Shown here piece after piece: positions 1-13,800 of a stretch of DNA of 64,000 bases; within the stretch, counting starts at the first letter, position 1; each line of letters opens with the position of its first letter. A model generated the notes under the pieces. It did not search any database. It worked only from the letters and a program-made list of their open reading frames with translations, and was not told where the DNA came from. The position numbers and the translations under genes were made by a program. Source of the stretch: Atriophallophorus winterbourni (taxonomy: Eukaryota > Platyhelminthes > Trematoda > Plagiorchiida > Microphallidae); NCBI GenBank assembly GCA_013407085.1, contig JACCGJ010001867.1, positions 1 through 64,000 of the forward strand, given 5' to 3'.

Positions 1-516
1 GTTCGCTCACTATACGAAATCTCTAAGATAAACTCTTCTCTAGATATTCTATAATCTCATGGGATCCCAGATTTCTAATTCCACATCTTTCTCCACATAT
101 TAGTTGATTACACATTTTGACTCCTTGGAAGAATTTGGTGGGAGGTGTAAGAGACATGTTAAGCGTCATGTAGCTTTGAAATTCTTCTTTTTCCATTCTA
201 TTTCCGACTTTTATGAAATACTGATTTTTGTGACTTAAATTTGATTTTGTTTATTACTTTATAATCGAGATGTTAAACCTTGCTTTCTGTAATTGTCTTA
301 TTGGAAATCTTCTTTTCACATATTTGATGAACCTTTAGTTTCAATTCATTATTTATGCAATTGTCAGACATTGTGGTTGAATTTGGTTACCATTTTGGGC
401 ACTTGGATTTTGACACCAATTTGGGTGTCTAGTATTTGATAGACATTTTTGACGGTAATTTTAACCCTTTGCATTTATAATTTGGCAGTCTATCTTGTCA
501 GCATTGGCCGAATTTA
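1..516. other. AT-rich upstream DNA, no gene seen
   Basis: Nothing recognisable in either strand; may include the diverged 5' leader of the CR1-like element. Confidence 0.5.
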
Positions 517-619
517 TTGTTGACATTTAGAACATTTGAGCATTTTTGGCTCACATCATTTGTACAACCCGGTACAGTTGAGGTTTGTCTATTGTTATTG
601 TTTTTTAATCTTGTTAATA

Positions 620-3565
620 GAACTCGAATAATTGTTTTGAATTGTCAAACTATGAAATGGGTGGTCTACGCGTTAAACAGCGACTTTAGTCGTTACACCC
701 AGGGCTTTCTGGGCAAGTTCACAGAACTGTATTCACGTGCGACCGTGGCGTCTTGGGATTTGATTGCAGTGACAGAAAACTGGTTGTTTGATTCTATACA
801 AGACTGAACTCGAAATACCTCACATGATGATTTACAGAAAAGATCGTGCAACGAAAGTTGGCGGTGTATTCTCCTCTACTTACATGGAAGCATCAACTGC
901 AGTATACTTCTCTCCCCCGAGTTAGATGTTCCGGATACATAGTTTTGCTCTTTTGACTTACATGATTACATAAGTGCCTCTTAGCATTGATCTATCGCCC
1001 CCCTTCTCCAACATCTGCCGCTGACACTGTTCTTTTTAATGCAATGCGTTTTGTATTGAAGCTCATTTATTCGCATTCTTTCCTCCTCGGTGATTTTAAT
1101 GTAACAACACTTGCAACACACATTACTGGTTACGATTTATTTAAAAGCTTTCTTCAAGAAATCATGACTTGCACCACTCTGTACAACCATGTACAACAAC
1201 CAACGCGATTTCGATCTGAACAAACCCCATCTACCCTGGACCTCATACTTACAAACGAAGAACTCATGACAGAATCTGTTTCTTATAGAGCTCAACTAAG
1301 ATTGAGAGATCATGTTGTCATGACATTTAATTATTTTTTATCAATACGAACCAGGAGGAATTACTGAACGATGGTATACAACTGTAAACTATGACTTACT
1401 TCGGGCCCTTACTACTGCAAATCGATGGGATTTCCTTGAACCCAAATCAGCTGAGGAAATCTGGGAAACGTTTTACAGCCAAATCCGTATTATCATTGAT
1501 TTATCATCGAATGTGAAAATTATAACCAGCAAACAGCGTCCGAATAAGCCTCTCAGAAGCAGTACCCGGAAATGGATGCGTGAGCCTGACAATGCCTGTT
1601 CCAAATACTTGGACAATCCGTCTGGAATAACTTGGTGCTACTACACCTTACTGCGAAATAAGCGTGTCTCTCCCATTCGAAAAGATAGAAGAGTTTACCA
1701 AATTAGTCTAGTCGGAAAATTCATTATAAATCCCAAAGCATTGTTTACACACGTCAACAACCTCAGGAATGTTTAAATGGGAATACCGCCACTGGCCGGT
1801 GGTACTGTAATGGTGAGGTCATTTAAAGAATGCGCTTATGTTTTCCGACAACAATTCGCATCAGTTATCCAACAAGTGTCGACACATCTACAGTCTTTAA
1901 TCTCTGACAGCTGCAGCCTGCCAATTCTTCACGGGGTGGAGTTCCCCCTAACGTCGTTCAAACAAAATTATTGACGATGAAGAGAACAGGCTCACCCTGT
2001 ATAGACAATATACACGCAAACATTTTGTACAATCTATCTTCCGAGTTGGCAATACCGATATCTGATGTATTCACGAAGATGTTCGAGCAGAGCTTTGTAT
2101 CAGAAACTTGGAAAACTGCCCTGATTAGTCCCATCTACAAGGGTGGCAAAAGAAATGATCCATTAAATTATCGCCCGATAGCGTTATTACCAGTGCTATC
2201 AAAAGAAATGAAATCCATAATAGCTGATGCCTTACGGAATCACTTTGAGATTAATAATTTAATCTCCGAGGCACAGCATGGATTCAGGAAAAAACGATCT
2301 TGCCTTACAAACTTGCTATTAGCAAAAGAATCTTGGTCTGAGCCGCTGGATTCCGCAACTCGTGGACGTAATTTATATCGATTTCTCAAAAGCCTTCGAT
2401 CGTGTGAATCACGAAATACTTTCGCCGAAACTACTCTCCTACGGAGTACAGGGTAAACTCCATGCATGGATTAAAGAATGGTTGATATCTCGTGAGATGT
2501 ATGTGAGAGTCAAAAACGAACTATTGGAGTCGTTTAAAGTTGTCCGTGGTGTCCCACAAGGATCAGTTCTCGGACCGGTTTTGTTTTCAATTTATATAAA
2601 AGACTTGCCTACTGTAGTGCAGTCGTCGGTGCTTATTTTCGGTGATGACGCAAAGCTTTGGCGCAAGATAAACTCTACAGGTGACACGCAAAACCTGCAA
2701 CTGGATCTCGATATGATTCACACTTCGTCCCTAGACAACGAAATGCCACTGAATGCTCCGAAATGCAGCGTTTTGTCTCTTAACAGCAAGTCGAGCAAAG
2801 AATATTATCTTGGTCGTACTTATATTAAACCCGCCTCCTCCAAAAAAAGATTTAGGCGTGATTATCCAATCATACTTATGAAACTCAATGCAATGTCGAC
2901 TGGCTGCCTGCAAAGCTGAAAGCAACTCGGGTTTCCTTGAAATAGTCCTAGGTTCATTTGACCTTAATATTGTCTGAAAATAGACTTCATCCTATATCCG
3001 TCCTCATGTTGAATATGTTATACCGGTATGGGATTTTTGGTTGAAAAAAGATATTCTGCTATCAGAAACTCCACAGCGCAGAGCGACAAAACTCGTCATG
3101 GGACTATCTAATTATCCATACGAAATGAGACTTCAAATATTGAATTTGCATTCGGCACGATACATACGGGAACAAGGAGCACTAATATTCATTTGGACAG
3201 TGCGAAATCAATCAAATCATCCTTGTGATCGTTTGTTTCATCTTTCCCATAACACACATCTGCGTGTTCACCAATCTAAACTTTACCAGCAGCATAGCAT
3301 TTTGAACTGCCGCAAATATGCATTTTGCGTTCGCAATGTGTTATTCTGGAACAGCTCACCTACTCATGTGGTACAATCTGGAAGCGTTAACGCTTTCAAT
3401 AAATCACCAGATATTCACATGGAGAAGTAGGTTTTTCGCGTTTGAAAATAATCTAACAATAATTTGATATTTTTTACCATCCGACCCGATGTACATTTTT
3501 GTGGGTCTTGTAAATCATAGCTTTTTACCTGCATATAAACTATGAATGAATAAACTCATTTAAAA
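620..3565 (+). mobile_element. Decayed CR1-like non-LTR retrotransposon (endonuclease and reverse transcriptase)
   Basis: Read left to right: endonuclease start (DLIAVTENWL near 755-785), endonuclease end (LLGDFN near 1090; STLDLILTNEE near 1230-1265; RDHVV near 1306), linker (1380-1775), RT fingers (PIYKGGKRNDPLNYRPIALL near 2130-2190; AQHGFRKKRS near 2275), RT palm (YIDFSKAFDRVNHEIL near 2372-2420; GVPQGSVLGPVLFS near 2550-2590; FGDDAKLW near 2639-2660). The C-terminal region follows (PHVEYV; RRATKLVMGLSNYPYEMRL near 3080-3130). At least four frameshifts or stops break it (about 807, 1370, 2340, 2830). The palm reads FGDD where CR1 elements usually have FADD. It ends in an A-rich tail near 3565. 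Pseudogenic. Confidence 0.88.
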
Positions 3566-3884
3566 CCAGAGGAGGCAAGCAAAAAGGTGTGCGATATTTG
3601 AAAGTAATCATGCGCATAAAGAAAGCACAGAAGTAAGTTGTAATATGCAACACTGAAACTCAGAAGATAAAGAATGGACGAAAATATAAATTCCAGGGCA
3701 GTAGAGATGATTACTCATTAGTTTGTATTGGAGGTAATCTCTCGCATTTTTTAAACTACTTTTAAACTTCCGGCATTCTGAACTTGAACTTGTGATGCTA
3801 AATCATTAATCAACCACTGGTGAATTGATTTTCAAGGTCATGTTATGTGCCTTTTTCGATTATGGTGTGTAACAAATCAGCTGA
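3566..3884 (+). promoter_or_regulatory. RALGAPA upstream region / possible 5' UTR
   Basis: Only about 320 nt separate the retroelement end from the start codon. No clear TATA box was seen. An acceptor-like AACAAATCAG ends 4 nt before the ATG, downstream of a short T-rich run. It could be the acceptor of a 5' UTR intron or a spliced-leader trans-splice site, as flatworms use both (inference). The TGA at 3882-3884 rules out a longer in-frame N-terminus. Confidence 0.35.
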
Positions 3885-4858
3885 ATGGATAAGGTATTTC
3901 GAAGACATAAAACAACAGATACTACTGTGGCTAAATGCCAGAAAAAGTTTTCTGTAGATAAAGATGTTCCTCAGAGACTGAAGCACATTAAGCTCATCAT
4001 AAGTACGCCTCTGTTCTTACTATATTTTAGATGTTGCAACAAAAACCGAACTTCAAAGGTTTTTTGTCGAGAACCACTCTGCGGTTTACTTCACGGTCAT
4101 CGATGCGTTTTATAATGTCGTGTCTGACAAGTTAAAAGGTATCAGTTGCTAATATTTTGATTTTTTATTTTCAGTAACACCTAGTATTTTGAAAGATTTG
4201 GAGGTTATCCTAACTGTGCTCGAAGTACGCGCAATACTTTCGATAATAAATCCTGTAGAATGTACTACTATATTTGCCAGATCTAATTCGTTCTAAATGG
4301 CAATTCAATTCATTCCGTAAGTGTTGTATCATCTATCAAATTTGTTAGTGGAGCTCTTCGAGGATTTATTAAACGAGAAAAATTCGATGTACTTTCGGAG
4401 AATCGGCATCCGGCTATTTCTGCTATGGTATCAGATTCTTGGCAATAATGCTACAACAAAATGCCACAAAATGTTCATTAATCTCGTCCCTGGCTTTGGC
4501 GTTTGGATCAATCAATATGCTGGTGGTGGTGGTATCAAATCACCAACTCAAGACTTAGAAATGCTCAGTTCTGGCGATTCTGTCGACAAAAGCCAGTTTG
4601 GTTTCCACCCACGAGATGCATGCACTTTGTCTTTACCGTCGTCATCTGAGCAGCAGTCCATGGTAAATACTTTGAAGACTTACATCATTTTTAGTACCAA
4701 GATGTCGGCCAAAAGTTACTTCGCCACTTTCTCCTTTCCTTGGTCTGCAACGTGTCCAGGGTTAACTGGAAAGAAAGTTCAGCGGAACACCATCTAATGC
4801 AATTTTGGTTTCTTTTTGAACAATTAAAACGTACTTATTTACCAATCATATTTCCGTG
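3885..4858 (+). CDS. RALGAPA1: RALGAPA exons 1-6, micro-intron cluster (residues 1-270)
   Basis: Six exons (3885-4002, 4031-4138, 4175-4224, 4259-4316, 4349-4662, 4695-4858) lie between introns of 28, 36, 34, 32 and 32 nt. Each intron has a full donor (GTACGC, GTATCA, GTACGC, GTAAGT, GTAAAT) and a TAG or CAG acceptor. Removing them turns a stop-broken stretch into one that follows the vertebrate N-terminus almost without gaps: [11 protein letters not shown], then [11 protein letters not shown], then [14 protein letters not shown], then [12 protein letters not shown], then LVPGFGVW. Exon 6 continues through [13 protein letters not shown]. These form the N-terminal helical, armadillo-like part. 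No signal peptide or membrane segment is seen. Exon 5 carries a lineage-specific Gly/Ser-rich stretch (residues about 175-215). Confidence 0.92.
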
Positions 4859-7800
4859 GTACGTTTATTTTAGTGCTCCTAGATATTTCCTACTATATTG
4901 AATCCAACCACTGTATTTCACTGACTCTAATCACGTCTTCTATATATACAATATTAATATATTCTATTTATTCTTGTTAACACAAATATTTAATAAGTGG
5001 TTAACATTTGTTAACTGTATCTGAATGCACCCAAAATGTATTGTAAACGAGTGGACTTATCGCTCTTGTCTTGTTAACGCAATACTAACATATGCGCTCT
5101 CCAAGCCAGAATTTATGTGTAAATCGTCCTTTATGAATTCCAGTTAAGAACTGTAATGAAGATTTTAACACCATCAAAGTCCGTAGGCAGTTTTGATACT
5201 AATATGCTGATTGTTTGCTTTAGTACACTCTCGTTTCCTTGATTATTCATAACCATTTATTGTCAATGAAGCCCTCATAAAAAATTACCCACTGAAGCCC
5301 TTTGAAAATTTAAAACGTTTTAAAAGTAGCTAAAGATCCAAAAGGATAAATATTTTGTAGCGTTTCTGATATCTGCTTTTGCAAAAACAGCAAAATGTTC
5401 GTGTTGTGAATGCTGAAAAAATATGAATGATAACGAAAACACGTTCATGCATTTCAAAGCGTTTGATTTACTGTCAATTTAAATGGTTGCATTTGGATGT
5501 GTAAATTGAAGGATATATAGGACCTAGTGATCTTGCATAAAAAATATGCAGCTAAACGCAATAAGGTAGGTGATAAACGACAAAGGTTTATAAAAATTTT
5601 CGGATTCTTGTTTAGCTAAATGGACCAGACGTTTGCATTTGCGATAAATGATTTGTCTTTTTGTGTGTTTGTTGTCAGTTTTAAGGTAATCATTTTTCAA
5701 CATTGGTTTCAACACATTTCATAATTTAATATTTTACTATATTAATTATCTCCATGCATCTGCTTATAAATACATCCTCAGACTGTGTCGCACTGCTTTC
5801 ACCTGCATTTGTCAAGTGTCCAGTGCTCCTACGTTACACATTGTTTGACATCGTAAAACGTTTTTATTTAACTATCAAGCAAGAGCTAAAATGATGATTT
5901 CCTATTACTGTTTAATGCCTTTTCTGCAATTAATAAGTTGGTATAACTTGTATCAAACTTCTGTTAGTTCTGAAAGAATCGGTCTCCCGATCCTTTTTTA
6001 AAGTTGTTTTGCTTTTTTTAAAATACAGTTTGTCTCCGAATTATTCAATTTATGCTCTCGGATCAAATGAAAAGAATCTGAGTAAAGAAGGGTGTAAACT
6101 TCCTGAAAAATACCCCATATCGAGTTCCATATTATCTGTCTATCAGGAGACTGTCATTCTCTGGTTAACGGGCTACATAGATGTGAATCCCAAACGGGGT
6201 AAAATAGATTTAAGGTAAGTTTCAAATGAAAGTAGGTTTTTCTTTCTGTATTTGTTGTAATCTGGTGCAAGCCATGATTATTAAAGTTTTGATATAAATG
6301 GAGCTTAAAATCAAATTAAAATCGTACACGGAAAGAAACTTTTTTGCAGTGTTTGTTGAAATATTTCTCTTGCATTTTTATTTTGCGGCTATTCATCGTA
6401 GTAAGTATGATGTCTAGATAGCTACCTTTACGCCACTGGCTTTGATTTTTATACATAGCAAGGTCGATTTTTGGGTGTAATATTTAACACCTGTTCCGAG
6501 GATTGACTTTTTCCGTTCAAATCTGGCGTCACAAAATCTACTGATAATTGTTCTCCTTATTCTGAAGGAAAAGGCTTAGATGATTTTCATAGTCGTTTGT
6601 TCTCTGGCATTTACAATCTGCTTTGCTTTACTTTACTTTTGTGCGACTATCTCCACCTGCAGGATGAGTCGGCTTTTTTGAAGAGTCTTGGGAAATTGGG
6701 TACAAAGCGGCGTCCCCAGCACCACTCGACGTTTGTTCCAGTCAGCTTCTCTAGCCTTTGCACAACCAAGTGCGACCTGCAAGGCAACAGGGAGTTGCCA
6801 GAAAGAGGTGGTGTGCACCAACTAACCGTCTACGAGATTCTGTTCAGGATTTTCTCCCGAAGCCTTTCTCGCGATCGGGTATCCCGCATGGCAGCAGAGG
6901 TTTAAAATCAAGATATTTCTTACCTTAGATGAAATGCCTTCCCAGGCTAACGAGCTCCATCTTCCCGAAGCAAACTGGTTTTCAGGCGCCAGTCACTCGC
7001 CCTCGCTCCGTCTGTTGGTAGAAGCAGTTCCGCCGGGCTCGGGGAGCCACTCGTGCAGTCCAGAAGCCGGACTTGGTTGTCAGAGGCTATTTGAGATGCA
7101 CGCCTTTTATAGACAGCGAGAGCTTATCCCCACTGCCACTTCGGCTATGACAACCTTTGGAACCACGTCTGCATTTTGGTATCATTTGCCTTTAAATGCG
7201 CGAAATTAGGTCGATAGAGGCCTAATGAAATATTCTAAAACTGCCGCCTTTTCGATACGGGGTTGTTCCTGATAACAGCATATGTTCACCATCCAAGCAC
7301 AACTCAGGCAATATTACAGATCAAAATCCATCATCACCATACGAGCATTATTCTCGTTGGAAAATTGAGGTCTGGATTATCACTATTCTGTTCTATTTAT
7401 ACTTTTACTTTTGTTCTATTTATACTTTGATATTTTCTTTTCTATATAATGTGTACCAATTTATTAAACATCAGTTGATAACTAAATGGCTTCGCAATTG
7501 TGTAATACTCCGTAATACTCCATACACATTTAACATTGGTGAACGTGAAGTACAACTTAACGCTAAGCATACGGCCAACCCTTGAATATTTTTCACCGGA
7601 TTTAATGGATGATACGTTGAAAACTTAGCTTGTAATGAGCTATCCAGTGTTCTTTTGTTAGCGACAAATTTCACGAAGGTCTAGGAGTCCGGGTGTGTCC
7701 CGTGTGAATTCTTCAAACCACTGGTAGCTCGTGCGCTTTTGCGTGCAGCTGTGATTGCGCTTTGTTTCTTCGCGGTTGTGGCTTTAGTTGATTTGCGGAC

Positions 7801-10800
7801 AGCTTGCTTATTATACATAACGTATGTATGTATGTATGAAAACACAAGCCTGGTCTAGGCAAAGTGCCGCACAATCAGAGACTGCACGTGTGCCATATTA
7901 CTGTCAGGTTGCCCAGGCCTAGACCGATATGAGGGGGCAAATGGAAATGGTAGTGAGACTCCAGCGTGTTTCAGCATGCAGCTCACTACCGTTGGCCAAT
8001 CAACTTAGCACGATGTTAGCCGTACAAGACAGGAATGCTGCACGATTGCACATCCGTGCATATTGCATAACGTAGGCATAAGGCAGGCTAGTGTGATCAT
8101 CCAGCAAAATTGCTGTATGGTTCATGAAAGCGTGTCCGTCTGGAATATTCTTTTAAATTTTTTCTCTGTTTGACTAAACTATATACTCGATGAAACTATT
8201 GTTCAAATGCTGTAAGTTTTCATCGTGATTTATTTAATCACACGCATGAAACCCCACTGCGCACCATAGTCACAGACTGCATGTTTACTGATAAGCTGTC
8301 GCATTGTTCAACCCTAGACGGCAGCAAGAATGAGAGAATGACAGTGACACCGTTGCGCTTTCCCGAGTATAGCTCACTACCGGTGCTGAGTCAATATAAC
8401 TCCATGTTACCTTGAAGTCTATAAGTATTTATAAGTATGTATGCATATGTATGTATGTGGTGCTGGAGACGCCGCATCGTACCCAAATTCCCGAGACTCC
8501 TCATTAAAGCCGACTCATCCTCCAGGAGGAGATAGTCACACAAGAGTAAAATAAGTATGTATGCATGCATGTATGTGTGTAAGTATGCATGTATGTGTCT
8601 ATACGAAACCATAAGTCTGATTTAGGCAAAATGTCACACAGTCATAAACGGCGCGTGGGCTAAGATACTGTCAGGTTGCCCATGGATTGACAGATATACG
8701 AAAGAGAAGATGGCATCATGTATCAGCATACAGCACGGATGTGCAATCGCGTAGCATTTCCGTGCTAGGCAGCTAACGCCGTGCTAAATTGAGTTGCTAC
8801 CGGTAGTGCGCTGCATGTGAGTACACGCTGTAATCTCACTGCTATTGCTATTTTCCTGCCCCTTAACTGTCTAGGCCTGGGCAACCTGACAGTATCTTAG
8901 CATACGTGCAGTCTCTGACTGTAAGGCACTTTGCCTGGATCAGGCTTGTGATTTCATACATACAGCTCAGTACTGCTAATAAATCATTTTAGCACGATGT
9001 AACCTATGTTGTTCTGAAGTACTGCACAATTGTACATCCGTTCGATTTCCATGGACATTTACTTAGTATTATCTCCTAGTCATTATACATCGTTGAAGCT
9101 GACTAATCTCTTAATCCACAAAAGATACAATATCGTGGCAATATTTAAAAAGCATCTGCGAAGTTGGTATTCAACTGTATAATCTCCAGTAGAATCTATC
9201 TCACCATCTATAGTTTATCTGCGTAAATAAACACAAATGATTCCTTCTGGATCACAATACAACGTAGAACGGGGACAATGTGATCCTTTCATGCCTTCGT
9301 ACATAAACCACAGGTATCCAAAGGAATTTCACTGTTTAGGACTTTTGTTTTTCTTATAGCAATACTAGCTGTGTAACAACTTTTCATAATCTATCTATGT
9401 AAATTCGAACGTTTATATTCTTTCGTAGTAATACGCCAATAATTTAATTGATTGCATCCTGCACGGTTGAATTTTTTCAGTGAACAAACCGCTCGATTGT
9501 CCTTAAGTTCATTGGATGAATCTGCTGGCGCCTCCCCCATGGGCAGTTCCCTGGCGAATGATTTTCCCGCTGAAATGTCCGATCAAGAGCGGAAACGTTC
9601 TGGTGCATCCCAATCGGCCGAATCCGATCTTGCGAAATCGGGACAATCCACTCAACAAGCTGTTGCAAAAGCAGGCCTTTCTTCTAAAGATATCAGTTCC
9701 CGGTTGAAAGAGGTAAGATACCGAAGAAACTTGCTAGATGGATTTGGTAGAAAAGTATGCTAGTTTGTGTATTTGGCAACCGACGACGTTTCTGGCATCC
9801 AAATATATTGGTTCATGCCCCCAATTTGACATCAAATTAAATCACGCGACTTTTCTCGAAAATATTCGGTATAGCTAGTGTTGTATTTAATCGGATGACA
9901 TGTTTCGCCGTGTTTTTTTTCAATCTGGGGCCGTAATTTTAAGTTTCCGAACCCAAATCATGCATGGATCCTTACCTATGGTTCTTTATGGCACGTACAT
10001 TGAATAGTTTCTAAAACGAGTAGCGTTTGCGATCCCGATGTAACTTTTACTGACCCTCGTGATTTAAGGAAAACACTCTGGACAATGACCCAGAGTCCCT
10101 TATTTGAATAGCAGACGCGTGCTCTATCTTTCTGTCGATTCCTTCCGCTTTTTGGTGTATTTGTAAGTGGGAAGTGTATAAAATTGCGCTAAAACACGCT
10201 AGATGTCAATGGAGACATCATTGGTACCATATGCATATGACATTCCGCTTTAAAGACATAGGCTTAAACAAATATGTGAGGATGAAGTGACTATAAACTG
10301 TTCGAAGGCGCGATGCCTCTGACTAATGTAACTCGCAATTAAGCTGTGTGAATTTGTAGAACATGGTCAGCAAAAAGGCTTCATTGTGGCTATCACTGCA
10401 AAGCATTCATTCACCCCCACTCGACATAACAGTAAAACCGACACCGAACAGGATTTAGAGGGATACCTACTAATGACTGCCGATTTTTGCGAGGTTAATG
10501 GTTGAGCCTTCAGATGTCTATGCCCTGTGGTCAATAATACCGAAACTTTCAATTGATTTTGATTTTTTAATATTACCCGGTGGTCAAATATAATAAATGT
10601 CATCAGACTTAACGATCGCTGACTTTTTATCCAACATTTGATTGGCTTCATTCGAAAGATTCGAAGTACGCAGTCTTAAACATATCGCTGATCGAATATA
10701 TATGGCTGAAGGCTATAGTTTTCCTCGCCTTTCGTGTTTGTCTGTCCCAGGATGGTTGAAGATCTGACTGAGTGCATTCTCGTTATCTGCGTGCCATGTG

Positions 10801-13800
10801 GAGAAATTTCGTGTTAAACGTAATCAACCTAGGATTGATTGACCGATGTCGGTGCATTTTTAAAATCTGTAGAACAAGGACGGAGGTTCTAACGCAATCA
10901 CTGGATTTTTATTCATAGCTATGAGGCGCGGATCAGTTGCTGATGGTAAATACATACTCCAACGTACATTTATCGCCATTGTGTTCGTTTGTTAGCCTGT
11001 ATTCTGTGCATGGATTTGCTATTCGGGAGTACTTGTATGCTGTGCTCGTAATGGTCAACTCAACTGATTGTCACAAGCAATGATTTGTGTGCGAGAATTC
11101 CATGCAGTATCAATGGGGTTACTTCTTATAACCATCTAGGCCTAGATAGCCTATTATCACCTTTGCCCACGTGCAGTTAATCTCGCTTTTGGGCTCTTTA
11201 CCTGATTCTAGACTAGTGCTTTCACGTATCTATTTTATTTGCAATTTTGTTTTTGTTTAAAAAGATACTTTTCTGAGTCCATCAACCTCCCCTCGAATAT
11301 AACGCGACTCTCTTTTTCAGACCGGTATCGTGTGTTCCGTGTTGTACGGTTGTCGCCAAAACATCAATCTGTTGCATGATATGTTGCATCACGCTTTTCT
11401 ACTACCAATCCAGTGCTACCCTGCTTTATTCGCCGTTGTCAATTGTTATCAGTCCTGGCTGGAGGTTCGTGTCTGTTAGAAATGTTCCTTTTTCGTATCT
11501 CGCCATTTACCGAATTCTCGTTTTTTCTCTTTTGTTCAAATCTGCTTCCGGGCTTTAACACCGCGGATACGCGAACCCTTCCCCCTCACACTTGCAACTA
11601 ACGAACGCATCTTTTATTTATTCCTTGTTCTCGTTTTAGAAAAAAGCGAGCCGTCCCGTTTTTCTTCAAAGCATTTCTACGGACGAAAGTTTAACCGATC
11701 AGGTTGGTTGATATTTTTAACCGTTTTGTAACAACCGATGATTTGTTGTGAATACCTTTAGGTGGATAAAATCGTGCTTCACCAGTCAATGAGGGTAATA
11801 AGATGACATGTTACTCTTGCTTTCGTCAATTTGGTAAATTTTCTTCAACAATGGGGTCCCAATGGGGATCAACAATAGGTGGCCCTCAAAAGCATATTTT
11901 TGAAATGCCCTCCAGTTTAATAAATCTTGGCTGTATTCTCGAGGCCTTGTTTATGTAAAATCTTATGGAAAAGTAAAAGCTTATTTGCATGCATCTCCAG
12001 CACACACACCCCACGACCGGTTTCGTGCTGTTTGAACTCATCAGGTAGGGACGGTAGGATCAGGTTCCGCATGCGCTTGAAACAGTGGTCGTACAAACCA
12101 ACCCAACAATGGCACACAAGCGCAACTTGTTTACCATTCTTCCACTGTTTCAAGCGCATGCGGATCCTGATCCTACTTTCCCTACCTGATGAGTGCTAAC
12201 AACACGAAACCGGTCGTGGGGTGTGTGTGTGATGAAGATGCATGCAAATGAGCTTTTATATTCATGGTCATGGGTTTTAAACCCAGTCTACATAAGTGAG
12301 GGCTCGTGTGATTGAACAGATTGGTCTTACCAACCTTACCCAACAGTGGCATACAAGACTAACTTGCTTATGGAAAAGTGTTTTTCAAAGCCTGTATCAG
12401 TTTTACATTCTGCTGGTGTCCTAAAATAAGTCACTGTCGTATGTTTTTTTGTGAAACTCCAACTTGGCAGTCTAACTTTGAAGGAATGTTCTTTTCCACA
12501 AATTCCTCACTGCTTCAACAGCTGCGCAATACTTGTGTGTATAACAGTAGCTACTCCGTGCTAAATTGATTCGTCATCGATACGGGGATGCATGCGAAAC
12601 ACGCTGAAGTTTCAGTGCCATTATTTCTTGTGTCCACTGAGGCCTTGGTAAATTGACACTATCTCACTCCAATTGCATCTTGACTGTTTGGCAGTTTTCT
12701 TGACTTCTGCTTTGTGGTGTCATGCACAAATACATCCGCGTAACGACGGTTTATCATTATGCACGTGTATTATGCTTGCTCTGACCCGACCCTGAATTCT
12801 AATCCGACATCGTGAGTCTTAAAGCTGAGTTCTTGGTTTGTATTGTCACGTAGCCAACAATGAACTACTTTCCCAAACAGATACTATGAACGTTTGAAGC
12901 ACTTTGCTGCCCTTTAATTAACACCATCCCGTTACGCGTCACTGAACCTACGCTTAGTTTTCAACGTGTTTGTCATCACGCTGGTAATGCCGTATTGGAT
13001 TGCCCTCGAAAATGAGCCACAGTTTCCACCTATGAATCATGACAATCAATCTATGTGTAATGAATCGAGCTGTGTGGTACTTTGCTTGGCACTAGGCTCG
13101 TGAATCGTTTGAAGTTTTCATATGCTGCTGAATCATGCTAATTGTTTACCAACGAAAACTTTATTGCAGCAAACGCGAATCCAGACATTGCCACTTTCCC
13201 TAGTTGATGGTATTCTCGATGTGAATTAACAAATGATCAATCTCAAATATAGCGTTTCTTAACGATTTATTGGACAATTTTCCAATGCGTATGCGACGCT
13301 GGTCAAGATATTTTATAATCTAGTTGTTGACTTCTTTTGCTTCTGTTTCCGTCTTTTAATTTCATTTTTTAATGCTTACAGTGCTCACAGTGCTGACAAT
13401 CAGTATACTACGGCTTTAAAATCAATGAACCTAATCTTACTGTCTCCACCTAATGACGGCAAACGGCTAGCAACTGGTTGTGTTGTGTGAATGTACGGTA
13501 TGGTATGAAAGCACAAGCCTGATCCAGGCAAAGTGCAGTCTGAGACAGCACGCGGGCGATGATTCTGTCAGGTTGCCCAGGTCTAGACAGATATAAGTAA
13601 GAAAAGGGAACAGGAAATGGTAGTGAGACTCCAGCCTGTTTCAGCATGCAGCTCACTACCTCTGGCCAATCAATTTTGCACGCTGTTAGCCGCACAGCAC
13701 GAAGTACTGCACGATTGTGTGAATGTGGGGGATGTGAATAACATATTACATTGGCAATACATAAGTGCATTCTCACACACCGCGAATTTCGTACATTAAT

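Noticed and set aside
7822..8060. Hammerhead ribozyme in the SINE-like repeat (schistosome SINE-like elements carry one)
   Set aside because: A GAAAC is present near the hairpin, but no CTGATGA core was found in any copy.
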